A DNA stretch of 25,755 nucleotides from a virus. The notes under the pieces are model-generated. The model searched no databases. It was not told where the DNA came from and saw only the letters and a program-made list of their open reading frames with translations. A program made the translations under genes and the position numbers. This document shows positions 11,801-19,350 of this stretch, one piece after another. The first letter of the stretch is position 1. Each line of letters begins with the position of its first letter. Where the stretch lies: IMG/VR virus record IMGVR_UViG_3300017969_005422, positions 1 to 25,755 of that record. One strand, 5' to 3'.

Positions 11801-12290
11801 TGAGGAAAAAGAAAATATAGAGGATATGCCACAATCGGTCAAAGATGCGGTTAGTGGTCTCGGTGAGGATGGTCTTGATGAAATTGAAAGACAGGCATAT
11901 ATTGCTTACCCAAAACACAAAGGTGGTTGGTTTACTGATGATAAGAATCCATTCGGTATGGGAAGTGAAGGTGGTTATGAAGAAGATGTAGAAATGGTAG
12001 ATATTGATATAGAAAGAGTTCGTCGTGAATGCAGGTTAGACGATTCTCCTCATAATAATATAAACTTCAATCAACCATTACCTGCCGGCCCTGAATTATC
12101 ACTAAAATTTGATGGTATTGAGGGATTAAGACTACTTGATGTTTTTAATTGCACTGGTGTACCAATTAGATTTTATAACAAAGGAATTTGGGCAATAACG
12201 GCAGTTAAGCACTCTATATCAGATGGTAATTGGGAAACTACAATTGATGCTTTATTTTATCCAGGATCAACTTCATTAGAAACAGATTGA
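8895..12290 (+). CDS. Baseplate hub-like structural protein
   Basis: 1131 residues. The first half contains the block TTISFNCWSPAQLDYLD then GSTVVVEWGWN (residues ~223-233), a pattern I associate with hub/baseplate proteins of large phages. The extreme C-terminus (~1060-1131) has GPELSLKFDGIEGLR, then 'G-I-W-A-I-T-A-V-K-H-S-I-S-x-G-x-W-x-T-T-I', the usual ending of hub proteins related to gp27, gpD and VgrG, where a beta strand closes the hub ring. Between them, residues ~745-1035 form a highly charged Lys/Glu-rich stretch with few hydrophobics, looking like an inserted helical or disordered segment. The start overlaps the gp53-like gene by 4 bases (ATGA). A central hub or spike-bearing protein at the tip of the tail tube is the best reading; assignment to a named T4 gene is not safe. 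Confidence 0.6.
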   Translation: MSKSVIEKYPLPDPDVSPYAVRDWAREDRFEFPSRNHIRDWVREEFLNRARNFGSRYTESGETSNFSDTFEKSYAIPALSGTPEQQSNWDQALYKGSKSAWVRMCSNAVVQYSEDNIREGLILTGNTNFDDTYGFLNSNMKRDDGNASLMASSEAETLIGYDINGLPHKILEPDYKHRPSPGITSVESEDIEPGKNFRRTTISFNCWSPAQLDYLDNYFFQVGSTVVVEWGWNTFPRNALLPLDKKGVNHLVEIFNNKWSDGRTEKFSLPPASFHLRKGKGNYGFVIGIVHKFDMSVREDGGFDCKIEVCTMSEIGHQQNQKDNEKGRAGKNSDKRMTLRDFVNNRLGISLIKDTSQMNKENSADTIYDNAIELSRGRFFTFDVKPSSKPYYAGKDNKGGTYITVGYFIDILNLFFEKKSKDTDALLCQFSCFNSRCIAHPNIKSTNGDVLLIPNALSPRHNQISWNGPDLNTLAAENSAIAILQKGNGFANNEYKASTDNYIRMVEKTKGLKPNSISTLEEALKKSPRDNLHSILSINAKPGKDRQHPNYHPTKNNDDVMVSKQDCIRPFPDFSNIKNDEFSLETKGYSGRIQDLFINIEVIKNVVNEHEEASDILLNVMKQVSTAGGGFWDFAVIGGDQNTASTTTLDLIDRNFSGTENVDEQKPKAWLFNPHRSDSIITGCDFSAATKSEISSQVLFGAGGVTGPAAFYGRPKTITDLIANPNNFSKQTNDAIAKSSGTGSSEEEMADEQKYIIARKIVGATANDISKFLTYPEMSDGETDYAISYEDEDGTTRILEAKNEEEQQKNIQKVRNEGKENSIKTKNKVTNAKKYGDSAGRAKAKMYQRATWVYVTDEFIKRANNETVDGEGDKIKEEDSAIKVYQKLKGKIIKLSIGSDTWSGDEWKAANGDEKDDMLEDIEEDEFAVEEIQKLENVNDEWKYKIKLREQKSREVDNATLAAYLKARSEEKENIEDMPQSVKDAVSGLGEDGLDEIERQAYIAYPKHKGGWFTDDKNPFGMGSEGGYEEDVEMVDIDIERVRRECRLDDSPHNNINFNQPLPAGPELSLKFDGIEGLRLLDVFNCTGVPIRFYNKGIWAITAVKHSISDGNWETTIDALFYPGSTSLETD

Positions 12291-12291
12291 A

Positions 12292-12732
12292 ATGAAAAAT
12301 AATAACGACAATACAAATATGTACATGAATGGAAGATACACTTCACTTGCTGAAAAAAATCCATATTTTAATTTTAATTATACAAGTAGTGAACCAAACT
12401 TATATATTCCTGAAATAAGTGAAGAAGATACTTCACGTGGGTATATTGACAGATACTTTGTTAAGCAAATTACTTCTGCTAATTTTCCTATATACGAAGT
12501 AGATGTAGACCAGTATGAAACTTTCAAGGAAAATCCATTTTATGATACACTTGAAATAAAATGGAGAATTTCAGATCAAAAATATAACTTTACCGAATCA
12601 GATAATTCTTACAATAGACCTATGTCCGTTGCTGAATATAATAGCAACCAAATAAATTTTGCCGAAAACAAACTGGTTGGTATGGTGAATAAATTAAAAA
12701 ATCCACTTGAGTTTTATAAAAAAATATTGTAA
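12292..12732 (+). CDS. Small baseplate-associated protein of unknown function
   Basis: 146 residues with no signal peptide or membrane segment. It is Asn/Tyr-rich at the start (NNNDNTNMYMNG). A central block RYFVKQITSANFPIYEVD leads to a short beta-like stretch (FYDTLEIKWRIS) and the end is helical (LVGMVNKLKNPLEFYKK). The gene starts one base after the hub-like stop, with no Shine-Dalgarno of its own, so translation is probably coupled to the hub gene. Position at the end of a tightly packed tail run suggests a virion or tail-assembly role, which is inference from context only. I do not recognise the family. Confidence 0.6.
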   Translation: MKNNNDNTNMYMNGRYTSLAEKNPYFNFNYTSSEPNLYIPEISEEDTSRGYIDRYFVKQITSANFPIYEVDVDQYETFKENPFYDTLEIKWRISDQKYNFTESDNSYNRPMSVAEYNSNQINFAENKLVGMVNKLKNPLEFYKKIL

Positions 12733-12744
12733 TATAAAAACTCT

Positions 12745-14043
12745 ATGCAATTTATAGAAACTACGTCAGAGGCAAGGTCACTACTAGAAAAATTACAATC
12801 CAGTCAAAGTGTAATTAATTTTTACAACCAATGGTCTGACCAACATTCCGCAAACAATCAATTATGTGCATTGCTTGTAAATGTAGATTCTGAAAATTAT
12901 GTAATTTCATTTGGTCATCCTGATGTAAAACCAATGCCAATTCAGTATTTAAAACTTTTATTCGAGACTGATGGCAAAAAAATAATATTTGATAGAAAAA
13001 ATATAAAATACTTTGTATCAAATATTAAGAATGCGGTAGATTACAAAGTGTGTTCTTACTTCAAAACAAAAGAAGAAATTTCTGAGAATTTTGATTTGAA
13101 AAGATCAAATGACATGAGATCTATTCCTATAATGAATATACTTAAACATTTTAAGAATTTAGTATCAACACTCAACTACGATTTAATTCTAGGTGACGTA
13201 GAAACTGATTTATATGAATTAGAATTTTCTGATGCATTGTACAATGTTGAAAAAAACGGAATGTTTGTGGAAAATTTTACTTTGGGAAGTCAACATTTAG
13301 TAAATGATAAAAATTTAGTTTATGGTCAATATAATATGCTAACTCCAACGGGTAGACCGAGTAATAGATTTGGTAACATAAATTTCGCAGCTTTAAATAA
13401 AAAAACTAATGAACGAGATTGTTTTGTTTCAAGATTTTCAGATGGACTACTTGTGATGGTAGATTATGAAAGTTACCATCTAAGATTGTTGGGAAATTAT
13501 TTAAATTATGAGTTACCAAATACATCTTTACATGAGTATCTAGGGAAATTATACCATGGTAAACAAGAATTAACAGAAGATGAATATGAGTTATCAAAAA
13601 AAATTACATTTAACTTAATATACGGAGGTATATCCGATGATGTTAAAAACAATGTTCCATTCATGAATGAAATATCAAAATATGTAGATAAAGTTTGGAA
13701 CTTTTATACTAACAATAAATATGTAAAGACATGGTTCTATAAAAGAAAAATATTACCTAAGTTCTTTGGAGAAAAAGTTAATTCATATAAGATTTTTAAC
13801 TATCTACTCCAGTCGGCCGAAACTGAACAAAATTGTAATGTATTATTAAAAATAAATAATTTTCTAAAATCTAAAAAAACAAAATTAGTTTTATACACAT
13901 ACGATGCATTTTTATTTGATATACCGGGTGACGAGTTTTCATTGATAAAAGAAATAAAACCAATCATAACTTCTAATGATTCATATCCAATTAGAATTTA
14001 TTATGGAAGAAGTTATGGAAGTATGAAAGAAATGAAACTTTGA
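12745..14043 (+). CDS. Miniature family A (PolA-like) DNA polymerase homologue
   Basis: 432 residues against about 605 for a Klenow-type polymerase. Family A landmarks occur in order: TPTGRPS (200-206; TATGRLS in E. coli Pol I), motif A VDYESYHLR (239-247) with catalytic Asp240, motif B SKKITFNLIYGG (284-295) with Lys285, Phe289 and Tyr293 at the positions of Lys758, Phe762 and Tyr766, then LLQSAETEQ and motif C LYTYDAFLFD (383-392) with Asp387. Several residues differ: the steric-gate Glu710 position is His245, the Arg754 position is Tyr281, and the motif C triplet HDE is YDA. The first ~120 residues look like a worn 3'-5' exonuclease domain without its Asp/Glu ligands. Only about 24 residues separate the EKNGMFVE block from TPTGR, where Pol I has a thumb of roughly 120. 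Very AT-rich. It starts 12 bases after the tail-module gene. Both metal-binding aspartates remain, so it may be active, but that is uncertain. Confidence 0.75.
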   Translation: MQFIETTSEARSLLEKLQSSQSVINFYNQWSDQHSANNQLCALLVNVDSENYVISFGHPDVKPMPIQYLKLLFETDGKKIIFDRKNIKYFVSNIKNAVDYKVCSYFKTKEEISENFDLKRSNDMRSIPIMNILKHFKNLVSTLNYDLILGDVETDLYELEFSDALYNVEKNGMFVENFTLGSQHLVNDKNLVYGQYNMLTPTGRPSNRFGNINFAALNKKTNERDCFVSRFSDGLLVMVDYESYHLRLLGNYLNYELPNTSLHEYLGKLYHGKQELTEDEYELSKKITFNLIYGGISDDVKNNVPFMNEISKYVDKVWNFYTNNKYVKTWFYKRKILPKFFGEKVNSYKIFNYLLQSAETEQNCNVLLKINNFLKSKKTKLVLYTYDAFLFDIPGDEFSLIKEIKPIITSNDSYPIRIYYGRSYGSMKEMKL

Positions 14044-14080
14044 TTTTCATTTAATATACTTATTATCAAAAGGTTATATA

Positions 14081-14476
14081 ATGAAAACAAAACTGCTTTG
14101 TACATTTACCGATATTCATAGTTATGATATTGAGGTTGAAAATATTAAAAAATTTTACGATATTGTATATGATAAAATTTATATACTTCAAGATATAGAC
14201 AATTTAAATAGTTTATTGTTGACTTACAACATAGATGCAGATAAATTTGAATCTAATAATTTTTATTTAAATACAATTAGTATGCATAGAAAAAAAGATT
14301 CAAATACATTATATACAATTAATTCATTGAACGCATTAATAAAAAGTTTAAACAACGGCATACTTGATTTTAATTTAAAAATAAATTGGAATGACTATAA
14401 GAATACGGTTTTATTAGTGGACGGAAATTCGTATCGCGAAATAAAAACAAAATTATTTAAAATTCTGAAAAATTAG
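14081..14476 (+). CDS. Unknown 131-residue protein
   Basis: I do not recognise this protein. It is Asn/Ile/Lys/Tyr-rich and has no cysteine motif beyond a single Cys near the start, no signal peptide and no membrane helix. Predicted secondary structure by eye is an opening strand (KTKLLCTFTDIHSYDIEV), helices in the middle, and a closing strand-plus-helix (NTVLLVDGNSYREIKTKLFK). The gene is real-looking because it has a good ribosome site, AAAAGG at 14068-14073, 7 bases before the ATG, and fills the gap between the polymerase-like gene and PrkA. Its extreme AT content matches the polymerase-like gene upstream and not the PrkA operon downstream, so it may belong with the polymerase. Confidence 0.6.
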   Translation: MKTKLLCTFTDIHSYDIEVENIKKFYDIVYDKIYILQDIDNLNSLLLTYNIDADKFESNNFYLNTISMHRKKDSNTLYTINSLNALIKSLNNGILDFNLKINWNDYKNTVLLVDGNSYREIKTKLFKILKN

Positions 14477-14512
14477 TTGACTATCTAACACAAAATATAT
14501 AAGGTAAAGGTT

Positions 14513-16609
14513 ATGGAAAATAAAAAGACACGAACAAAAAAAGAAAAAAATACATCTCTTGAATCTTTGATAAAAGTAAACGATGAAGAATCAATAAATG
14601 AATACAAGGCATTAAATTGGTCTGGAACTTTTTGGGATTACTTGGCAATGGTTGAAGATAATCCAAAATTGGCAAGAAATTCATATCAGAGATTATACGA
14701 TATGGTTATTTCCCATGGAACTCGTGAGTTTAAATATTGTAAAAGGCAATATGTAAAATATAAGTTTTTTGAAGGTCTTGGTGATATTTCAATTTATGGT
14801 TTAGAAGAAAATTTGATGGAATTCATGGACATCCTTAAAAGTGCAAGTCGTCATTATGGTCCTGAACGTCGTGTTATTCTTTTACATGGTCCTGTGGGTA
14901 GTAGTAAATCTACAATTGTAACTGCACTTAAAAAAGGATTAGAAGAATATACAAAAACAGAAGAAGGTGCATTATATTCATTTAGTTGGAAGGTTTCAGA
15001 TAAAGATGGAAATGAAGTTCTTGTAAATTGTCCAATGAACGAAGAACCTCTAAAATTATTACCAGATAATGTTCGTTTAGAAATTGTAAACAAATTAAAC
15101 GACTCATTATCAACCGATGAGTACCGTTTAAAATTAGATGGTGCATTGAATCCTGTAAATGAGTTTTATTACAATCAATTGATGGAATTGCACGGGGGTG
15201 ATTATCGTAAAGTTCTTGACCATGTTGTGGTTAGAAGAGTTGTTTTGTCCGAAAAAAATCGTGTCGGGATCGGAACATTTCAACCAAAAGACGAAAAGTC
15301 ACAAGATGCAACCGAATTAACGGGAGATATCAACTACCGCAAATTAGCAGAATATGGAAGTGAAAGTGACCCCCGTGCATTTGATTTTGATGGAGAATTT
15401 TTGGTATCAAACCGAGGTCTAATTGAATTCCAAGAAATTCTTAAACTTCAGACCGAGTTCTTGTATGATCTATTAGGTGCAACCCAAGAGCATCGTGTTA
15501 AACCACGACGATTTAACCAAGTACCTATCGATGAAGTTATTCTTGGTCACACAAATAATGCCGAGTTTGAAAAGTTAACCAACAATAAATTTATGGAAGC
15601 ACTTCGTGATAGAACTATTAAAATTGATATTCCGTATCTCTTGAAGATTTCAGAAGAAAAGAAAATTTATGATCACTTCTATAATAAGAGCACCGTTAAC
15701 AAGCATATTGCTCCACATACAACATATTTGGCTGCATTGTTTGCAGTTGTAAGTCGTTTAGAAGAAAGTTCAAAGCAGGATATGAGCATCATTCAAAAAG
15801 CAAAACTTTACAATGGTCAAAGTGTACATGGTTTCACAGACGAACACGTAAAGGAAATGCAAGAAGAGGCTCCAAAAGAAGGATTATATGGTGGAGTATC
15901 TGCTCGTTTTATTCAGAATCAATTTTCTAATGCGATTGTAAATCCAAGAATGGGTGCAAAGAGTTTAAATCCATTTATGCTTTTCGCACAAATTCGTGAA
16001 GGACTTAAAAGTTATAGTGGATTTCAAAGTGAAGACAACAAAAAGATTATGTTTGAACGTCTTGAACTTGTAGAAAAGGAATATGACAGAATTGTGAAAC
16101 GTGAAGTACAACAAGCACTTAGTAGTAGTGAAGAAGCAATCAAAGCACTTTGCACAAACTACATTGATAATATCGTTGCTTATATTCAAGATGAAAAAGT
16201 TACAAATCCTGTAACTGGAAAAGAAGAAACTGCAAACGAGCAACTTATGCGTAGCATCGAAGAAAAAATTGGTATTTCCAATGGTATGAAAGATGATTTC
16301 CGCAGAGAAATTATGAACTATATGGGTGGACTTGCCGCCAAGGGTAAAGAATTCAAGTATGACTCAAACGAGCAACTTTACAAAGCACTTGAAAAGAAGT
16401 TGTTTGAAGATACTAAAGATAGCATCAAGTTGTCTGCTCTTGCACAAGATACTGCAACCGTAGTTGATAAAGAACTTCTTGAAAAGATTGACGCACTCAA
16501 GCAACGTCTTATTACATCATTTGGTTATGATGAAGATAGTGCTTCTGATGTTCTTACATATGTAGGTAGTATTTTCGCAAGAGGTGATGCAGACGAAGAC
16601 GAAGATTAA
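14513..16609 (+). CDS. prkA: PrkA family AAA+ serine protein kinase/protease
   Basis: 698 residues; bacterial PrkA/YeaG proteins are about 630-645. The Walker A loop GPVGSSKST (126-134) is the characteristic PrkA form. The AAA+ part holds further family blocks such as HGGDYRKVLDHVVVRRVVLS, the pre-sensor stretch PIDEVILGHTNNAEF, and YGGVSARFIQNQFSNA with the sensor-2-type Arg. The C-terminal PrkA domain is also present (NYIDNIVAYI, DEKVTNPVTGKE, LMRSIEEKIGIS, DDFRREIMNYM). The N-terminus adds a Lys-rich leader and the end is acidic (GDADEDED). PrkA was described as a serine protein kinase and in Bacillus also as an AAA+ protease; in enterobacteria it works with YeaH and YcgB under stress and starvation. 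Ribosome site AAGGT at 14501-14505. First of four close genes. An intact Walker A and full length suggest a working protein; why a phage carries it is not known. Confidence 0.93.
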   Translation: MENKKTRTKKEKNTSLESLIKVNDEESINEYKALNWSGTFWDYLAMVEDNPKLARNSYQRLYDMVISHGTREFKYCKRQYVKYKFFEGLGDISIYGLEENLMEFMDILKSASRHYGPERRVILLHGPVGSSKSTIVTALKKGLEEYTKTEEGALYSFSWKVSDKDGNEVLVNCPMNEEPLKLLPDNVRLEIVNKLNDSLSTDEYRLKLDGALNPVNEFYYNQLMELHGGDYRKVLDHVVVRRVVLSEKNRVGIGTFQPKDEKSQDATELTGDINYRKLAEYGSESDPRAFDFDGEFLVSNRGLIEFQEILKLQTEFLYDLLGATQEHRVKPRRFNQVPIDEVILGHTNNAEFEKLTNNKFMEALRDRTIKIDIPYLLKISEEKKIYDHFYNKSTVNKHIAPHTTYLAALFAVVSRLEESSKQDMSIIQKAKLYNGQSVHGFTDEHVKEMQEEAPKEGLYGGVSARFIQNQFSNAIVNPRMGAKSLNPFMLFAQIREGLKSYSGFQSEDNKKIMFERLELVEKEYDRIVKREVQQALSSSEEAIKALCTNYIDNIVAYIQDEKVTNPVTGKEETANEQLMRSIEEKIGISNGMKDDFRREIMNYMGGLAAKGKEFKYDSNEQLYKALEKKLFEDTKDSIKLSALAQDTATVVDKELLEKIDALKQRLITSFGYDEDSASDVLTYVGSIFARGDADEDED

Positions 16610-16629
16610 TAGTCAACGGATACATCATT

Positions 16630-17781
16630 ATGCCATCTCGTAGAGTTAGGGAAGACCACCGTGAATATAGGGATATCGTCAAAGGTAATGTTGACGAAAA
16701 ACTTAAAAAGCATATTAAGGGTGGACAACGAATCACTCGCAGAGGAAAAGACTTTGTAGTAGTACGAGTTCCTCATGTTGAGTTACCAAGTTTTCGTTAC
16801 GGTGCTCCTTCTGATGGAGGTGGTATAGGTAATGGAGAAGCATCCGTGGGTGATGAAGTTGGAGAAGGACCACAACAACAAGGTCAAGGTGGACAACCTG
16901 GTGAAGGTGGTGAGGGAGAAGGTGAAGGTCACGAAATTGATGTTGGAATTAGCATGGATGCTTATTTTGATATGATAGGTGAAGAACTTCAACTTCCTAA
17001 TCTACTTCCAAAAGAAAATGGTGAAATGGTAAAAGAAAAAATCAAATGGAACCGTATTGCTAAAGTTGGAAACAATTCACTTCTTCACAAACGAAAAACA
17101 TTAAAGAACGCATTCAAACGATTAATTTCATCTGGTGATTACAACGAAGAAGATTTATCTAATTTTTATCCAATTAAAGAAGATAAAGAATTTCGCAGTT
17201 GGAGTTCCGTTGAAATGCCTGATACCAATGCGGCTATATTCTTTGTATCCGATATTTCTGCGAGTATGGATGATGAAAAACGTGCATTAATTCGTGAGTT
17301 GTGTTGGTATCTTGATAATTGGGTACAACGATTTTATCAAGAAACACAAGTAAAATATATAGTTCACGATCACCATGCACAAGAAGTAGATCAAGAAAAG
17401 TTCTACAAATATAAAAGTGGTGGTGGAACTCAAATTAGTAGTGCTTTTCATTTAGTTAATGATATAATTGAAAAAGCATTTCCATTAAACGAATGGAATA
17501 TCTACGTATTCTATTTAAGTGATGGAGAAAATTTTGGTTCTGATAACGACTTGTGTGTGGAGTATTTAAAAACAATGCAAAACTATGCGAATTTAATCGG
17601 AATAACCGAAGTAAAAGCAGTTCGTAGTTGGGCAACATTTTTACCACATATTCAAACAAAGATTTCTTCTAAAGAATTGGATTCAAAAAAAATAGTTACT
17701 GCAACAATGAATGAACCGAGTGATGTATTCAAAACACTCAAAAAATTATTGACACCTGAAGAAGAGGAGGTACCGTTCTAA
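16630..17781 (+). CDS. yeaH: YeaH family (DUF444) vWA-like protein
   Basis: 383 residues; E. coli YeaH is 427. The N-terminal RRVREDHREYRDIVKGN and RITRRGKDFVVVRVPHVELP match the YeaH opening, followed by a Gly/Glu/Gln-rich linker (GQGGQPGEGGEGEGEG). The C-terminal half is a von Willebrand A-like domain with MIDAS-type residues: DISASM (Asp208, Ser210, Ser212), GGGTQ (Thr267) and YLSDGEN (Asp298). Such domains bind a divalent metal and a protein partner. In bacteria YeaH is encoded beside PrkA and SpoVR/YcgB and is thought to act with them; the biochemical role is not settled. It begins 20 bases after prkA with a GGA about 12 bases upstream as a weak ribosome site. The intact MIDAS residues indicate selection for function. 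Confidence 0.92.
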   Translation: MPSRRVREDHREYRDIVKGNVDEKLKKHIKGGQRITRRGKDFVVVRVPHVELPSFRYGAPSDGGGIGNGEASVGDEVGEGPQQQGQGGQPGEGGEGEGEGHEIDVGISMDAYFDMIGEELQLPNLLPKENGEMVKEKIKWNRIAKVGNNSLLHKRKTLKNAFKRLISSGDYNEEDLSNFYPIKEDKEFRSWSSVEMPDTNAAIFFVSDISASMDDEKRALIRELCWYLDNWVQRFYQETQVKYIVHDHHAQEVDQEKFYKYKSGGGTQISSAFHLVNDIIEKAFPLNEWNIYVFYLSDGENFGSDNDLCVEYLKTMQNYANLIGITEVKAVRSWATFLPHIQTKISSKELDSKKIVTATMNEPSDVFKTLKKLLTPEEEEVPF

Positions 17782-17784
17782 GTT

Positions 17785-19350
17785 ATGGGAATTGCATGGG
17801 AAAGTCATAGTTTAAATTATGGTGTATGCCCTGAGTTGGCTGCACTAATACCAGATGTTTTAAAGGCGTGTTATGATAATGGTCTTGACCCTTATCCATT
17901 GTGCATAGAAGAGTTTGATGCAGATGAAATAGTTGAAATTGCGGCTTATGGTGGATTTCCTGTTCGTTATCCTCATTTTAATTTCGGACAACAATTTGAG
18001 CAACTTCATCATCAGTACCATTCAGGTATGGGTAAGATTTATGAAATGGTTGTTAATACTGATCCGACTTATATGTATCTGCAACGTAATAATCCTATTG
18101 TTGATAATTTAACTGTTGTTGCACACGCAACTGCACATAGTGATTTCTTTAAAAACAATATTATGTTCAAGCACACGAATCGTAACATGATGAATGTTAT
18201 GGCAAATCATAGTGATAAAATTCGTATGTATATGGATCGTTTTGGTCGTAAAAAAGTAAAAGACTTTTTGAATGCCGCTCTTGCTATTGACGATTTAATT
18301 GATCCATCATTATGTTATCGTGAAAGTAGTTTGAAGAAAGCAACAAAGTTTAACTTTGAAGACCGTCAACCACGTGAACATGTAACTAGAATTGACACTA
18401 AAGAATATATGGAGAAGTATGTAAATCCATCTCATTATATTGAAAAGCAACGTAGAGATCGTGCTGAACGAACAAAATTAGCAGAAAGTAAATACCCACT
18501 TCAACCAGAACGTGATATTATGCTATTCATAATCAATCATTGTCGTTTAGAACCATGGCAACAAAATATTCTAAGTATGATTCGTGATGAATCAATTTAT
18601 TATCAACCACAAGGTATGACAAAAGTTCTTAACGAGGGTTGGGCAAGTTATTGGGATTCTTATATTATGGCAACTTGCAATTTTGCAGGAGATGATGGAA
18701 TATTTGCATATGCCAAACATCATGCGGGAGTTCTTGGTGGTAAATATAACATGAATAATCCATATAAACTTGGAAATACATTATTACGTGACATTGAAGA
18801 CCGTTGGAACAAAGGAAAATTTGGTAAAGAATATGAAAATTGTGACAACGGAGATGAAAAAAGATATTGGAATAAAAATTTGAATTTAGGTCGTGATAAA
18901 ATTTATGAAGTTCGTGAAAACTATAATGATGTAACTTTTTTAAATGAGTTTTTTACCAAAGATTTTTGCGAGAAGTATGAGTATTTTGAATATGCACTTG
19001 ATAAGTCAACCAACAAATATGTTGTAGTTAGCAAAGATTATAAACGTATTAAAAAGAAATTAATAGACAGACATATTAATATGGGTCGTCCTGTTATTTA
19101 TCTTGAAAATATGAAATATAAAAATACAGAGATTTTGCTAAGACATGATTTTGAAGGAAGACCACTTGATTTAAAATATGCAACGGGTACAATGGCATAT
19201 TTGCATGAAATTATTAAAAAACCAATAAACATTCTTACAAATGATGTCCTTGAAGAAGGTTATGGTGCAGAAAAAGAAACTGTTGAAGTAGAAGTGCGTT
19301 ATCGGTATAATAACGGTGAAATGAAAAGGTTTGAAGGTAGTAAAGTTTGA
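17785..19350 (+). CDS. spoVR: SpoVR/YcgB family protein
   Basis: 521 residues, close to E. coli YcgB (510). Family blocks are seen in order: a YGGFPVRYPHFNFGQQFE stretch near the N-terminus, VVAHATAHSDFFKNN, then LEPWQQNILSMIRDESIYY (from ~254) and NEGWASYWDSYIM (Asn283 to Met295). The C-terminal part ends with a sheet-like section and charged tail. SpoVR is needed for spore cortex formation in Bacillus; in non-sporulating bacteria it travels with PrkA and YeaH and its activity is unknown. A GAGGAGG sequence lies in the end of the YeaH gene, about 14 bases before the ATG, which is further than usual. The stop codon overlaps the TTG start of the methyltransferase, so the four genes are probably one operon. 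Confidence 0.92.
   Translation: MGIAWESHSLNYGVCPELAALIPDVLKACYDNGLDPYPLCIEEFDADEIVEIAAYGGFPVRYPHFNFGQQFEQLHHQYHSGMGKIYEMVVNTDPTYMYLQRNNPIVDNLTVVAHATAHSDFFKNNIMFKHTNRNMMNVMANHSDKIRMYMDRFGRKKVKDFLNAALAIDDLIDPSLCYRESSLKKATKFNFEDRQPREHVTRIDTKEYMEKYVNPSHYIEKQRRDRAERTKLAESKYPLQPERDIMLFIINHCRLEPWQQNILSMIRDESIYYQPQGMTKVLNEGWASYWDSYIMATCNFAGDDGIFAYAKHHAGVLGGKYNMNNPYKLGNTLLRDIEDRWNKGKFGKEYENCDNGDEKRYWNKNLNLGRDKIYEVRENYNDVTFLNEFFTKDFCEKYEYFEYALDKSTNKYVVVSKDYKRIKKKLIDRHINMGRPVIYLENMKYKNTEILLRHDFEGRPLDLKYATGTMAYLHEIIKKPINILTNDVLEEGYGAEKETVEVEVRYRYNNGEMKRFEGSKV

Noticed and set aside
11289-11842. Several - strand open frames under the charged part of the hub-like gene
   Set aside because: They are shadows of Lys/Glu-rich coding: low-complexity Phe/Ser/Leu translations with no starts in sensible context.
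14040-14066. Possible promoter TTGATT ... TATTAT before the 131-residue gene
   Set aside because: The spacer is only 15 bases and the region is so AT-rich that such matches are expected by chance.
14477-14503. Possible promoter TTGACT ... TATAAG before prkA
   Set aside because: The spacing is 13 or 15 bases for the available -10-like hexamers, too short to call, though a promoter somewhere near here would make sense for the operon.
16630-17781. Reading the vWA protein plus AAA+ ATPase as a MoxR/chelatase-type pair
   Set aside because: The Walker A form GPVGSSKST, the PrkA C-terminal domain and the YeaH-type N-terminus identify the PrkA/DUF444 families more specifically.
16630-19350. Reading PrkA-YeaH-SpoVR as contaminating host DNA
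   Set aside because: The genes share strand, tight spacing and composition with the phage replication block and overlap the next gene, with no junction visible. Read mapping would settle it.
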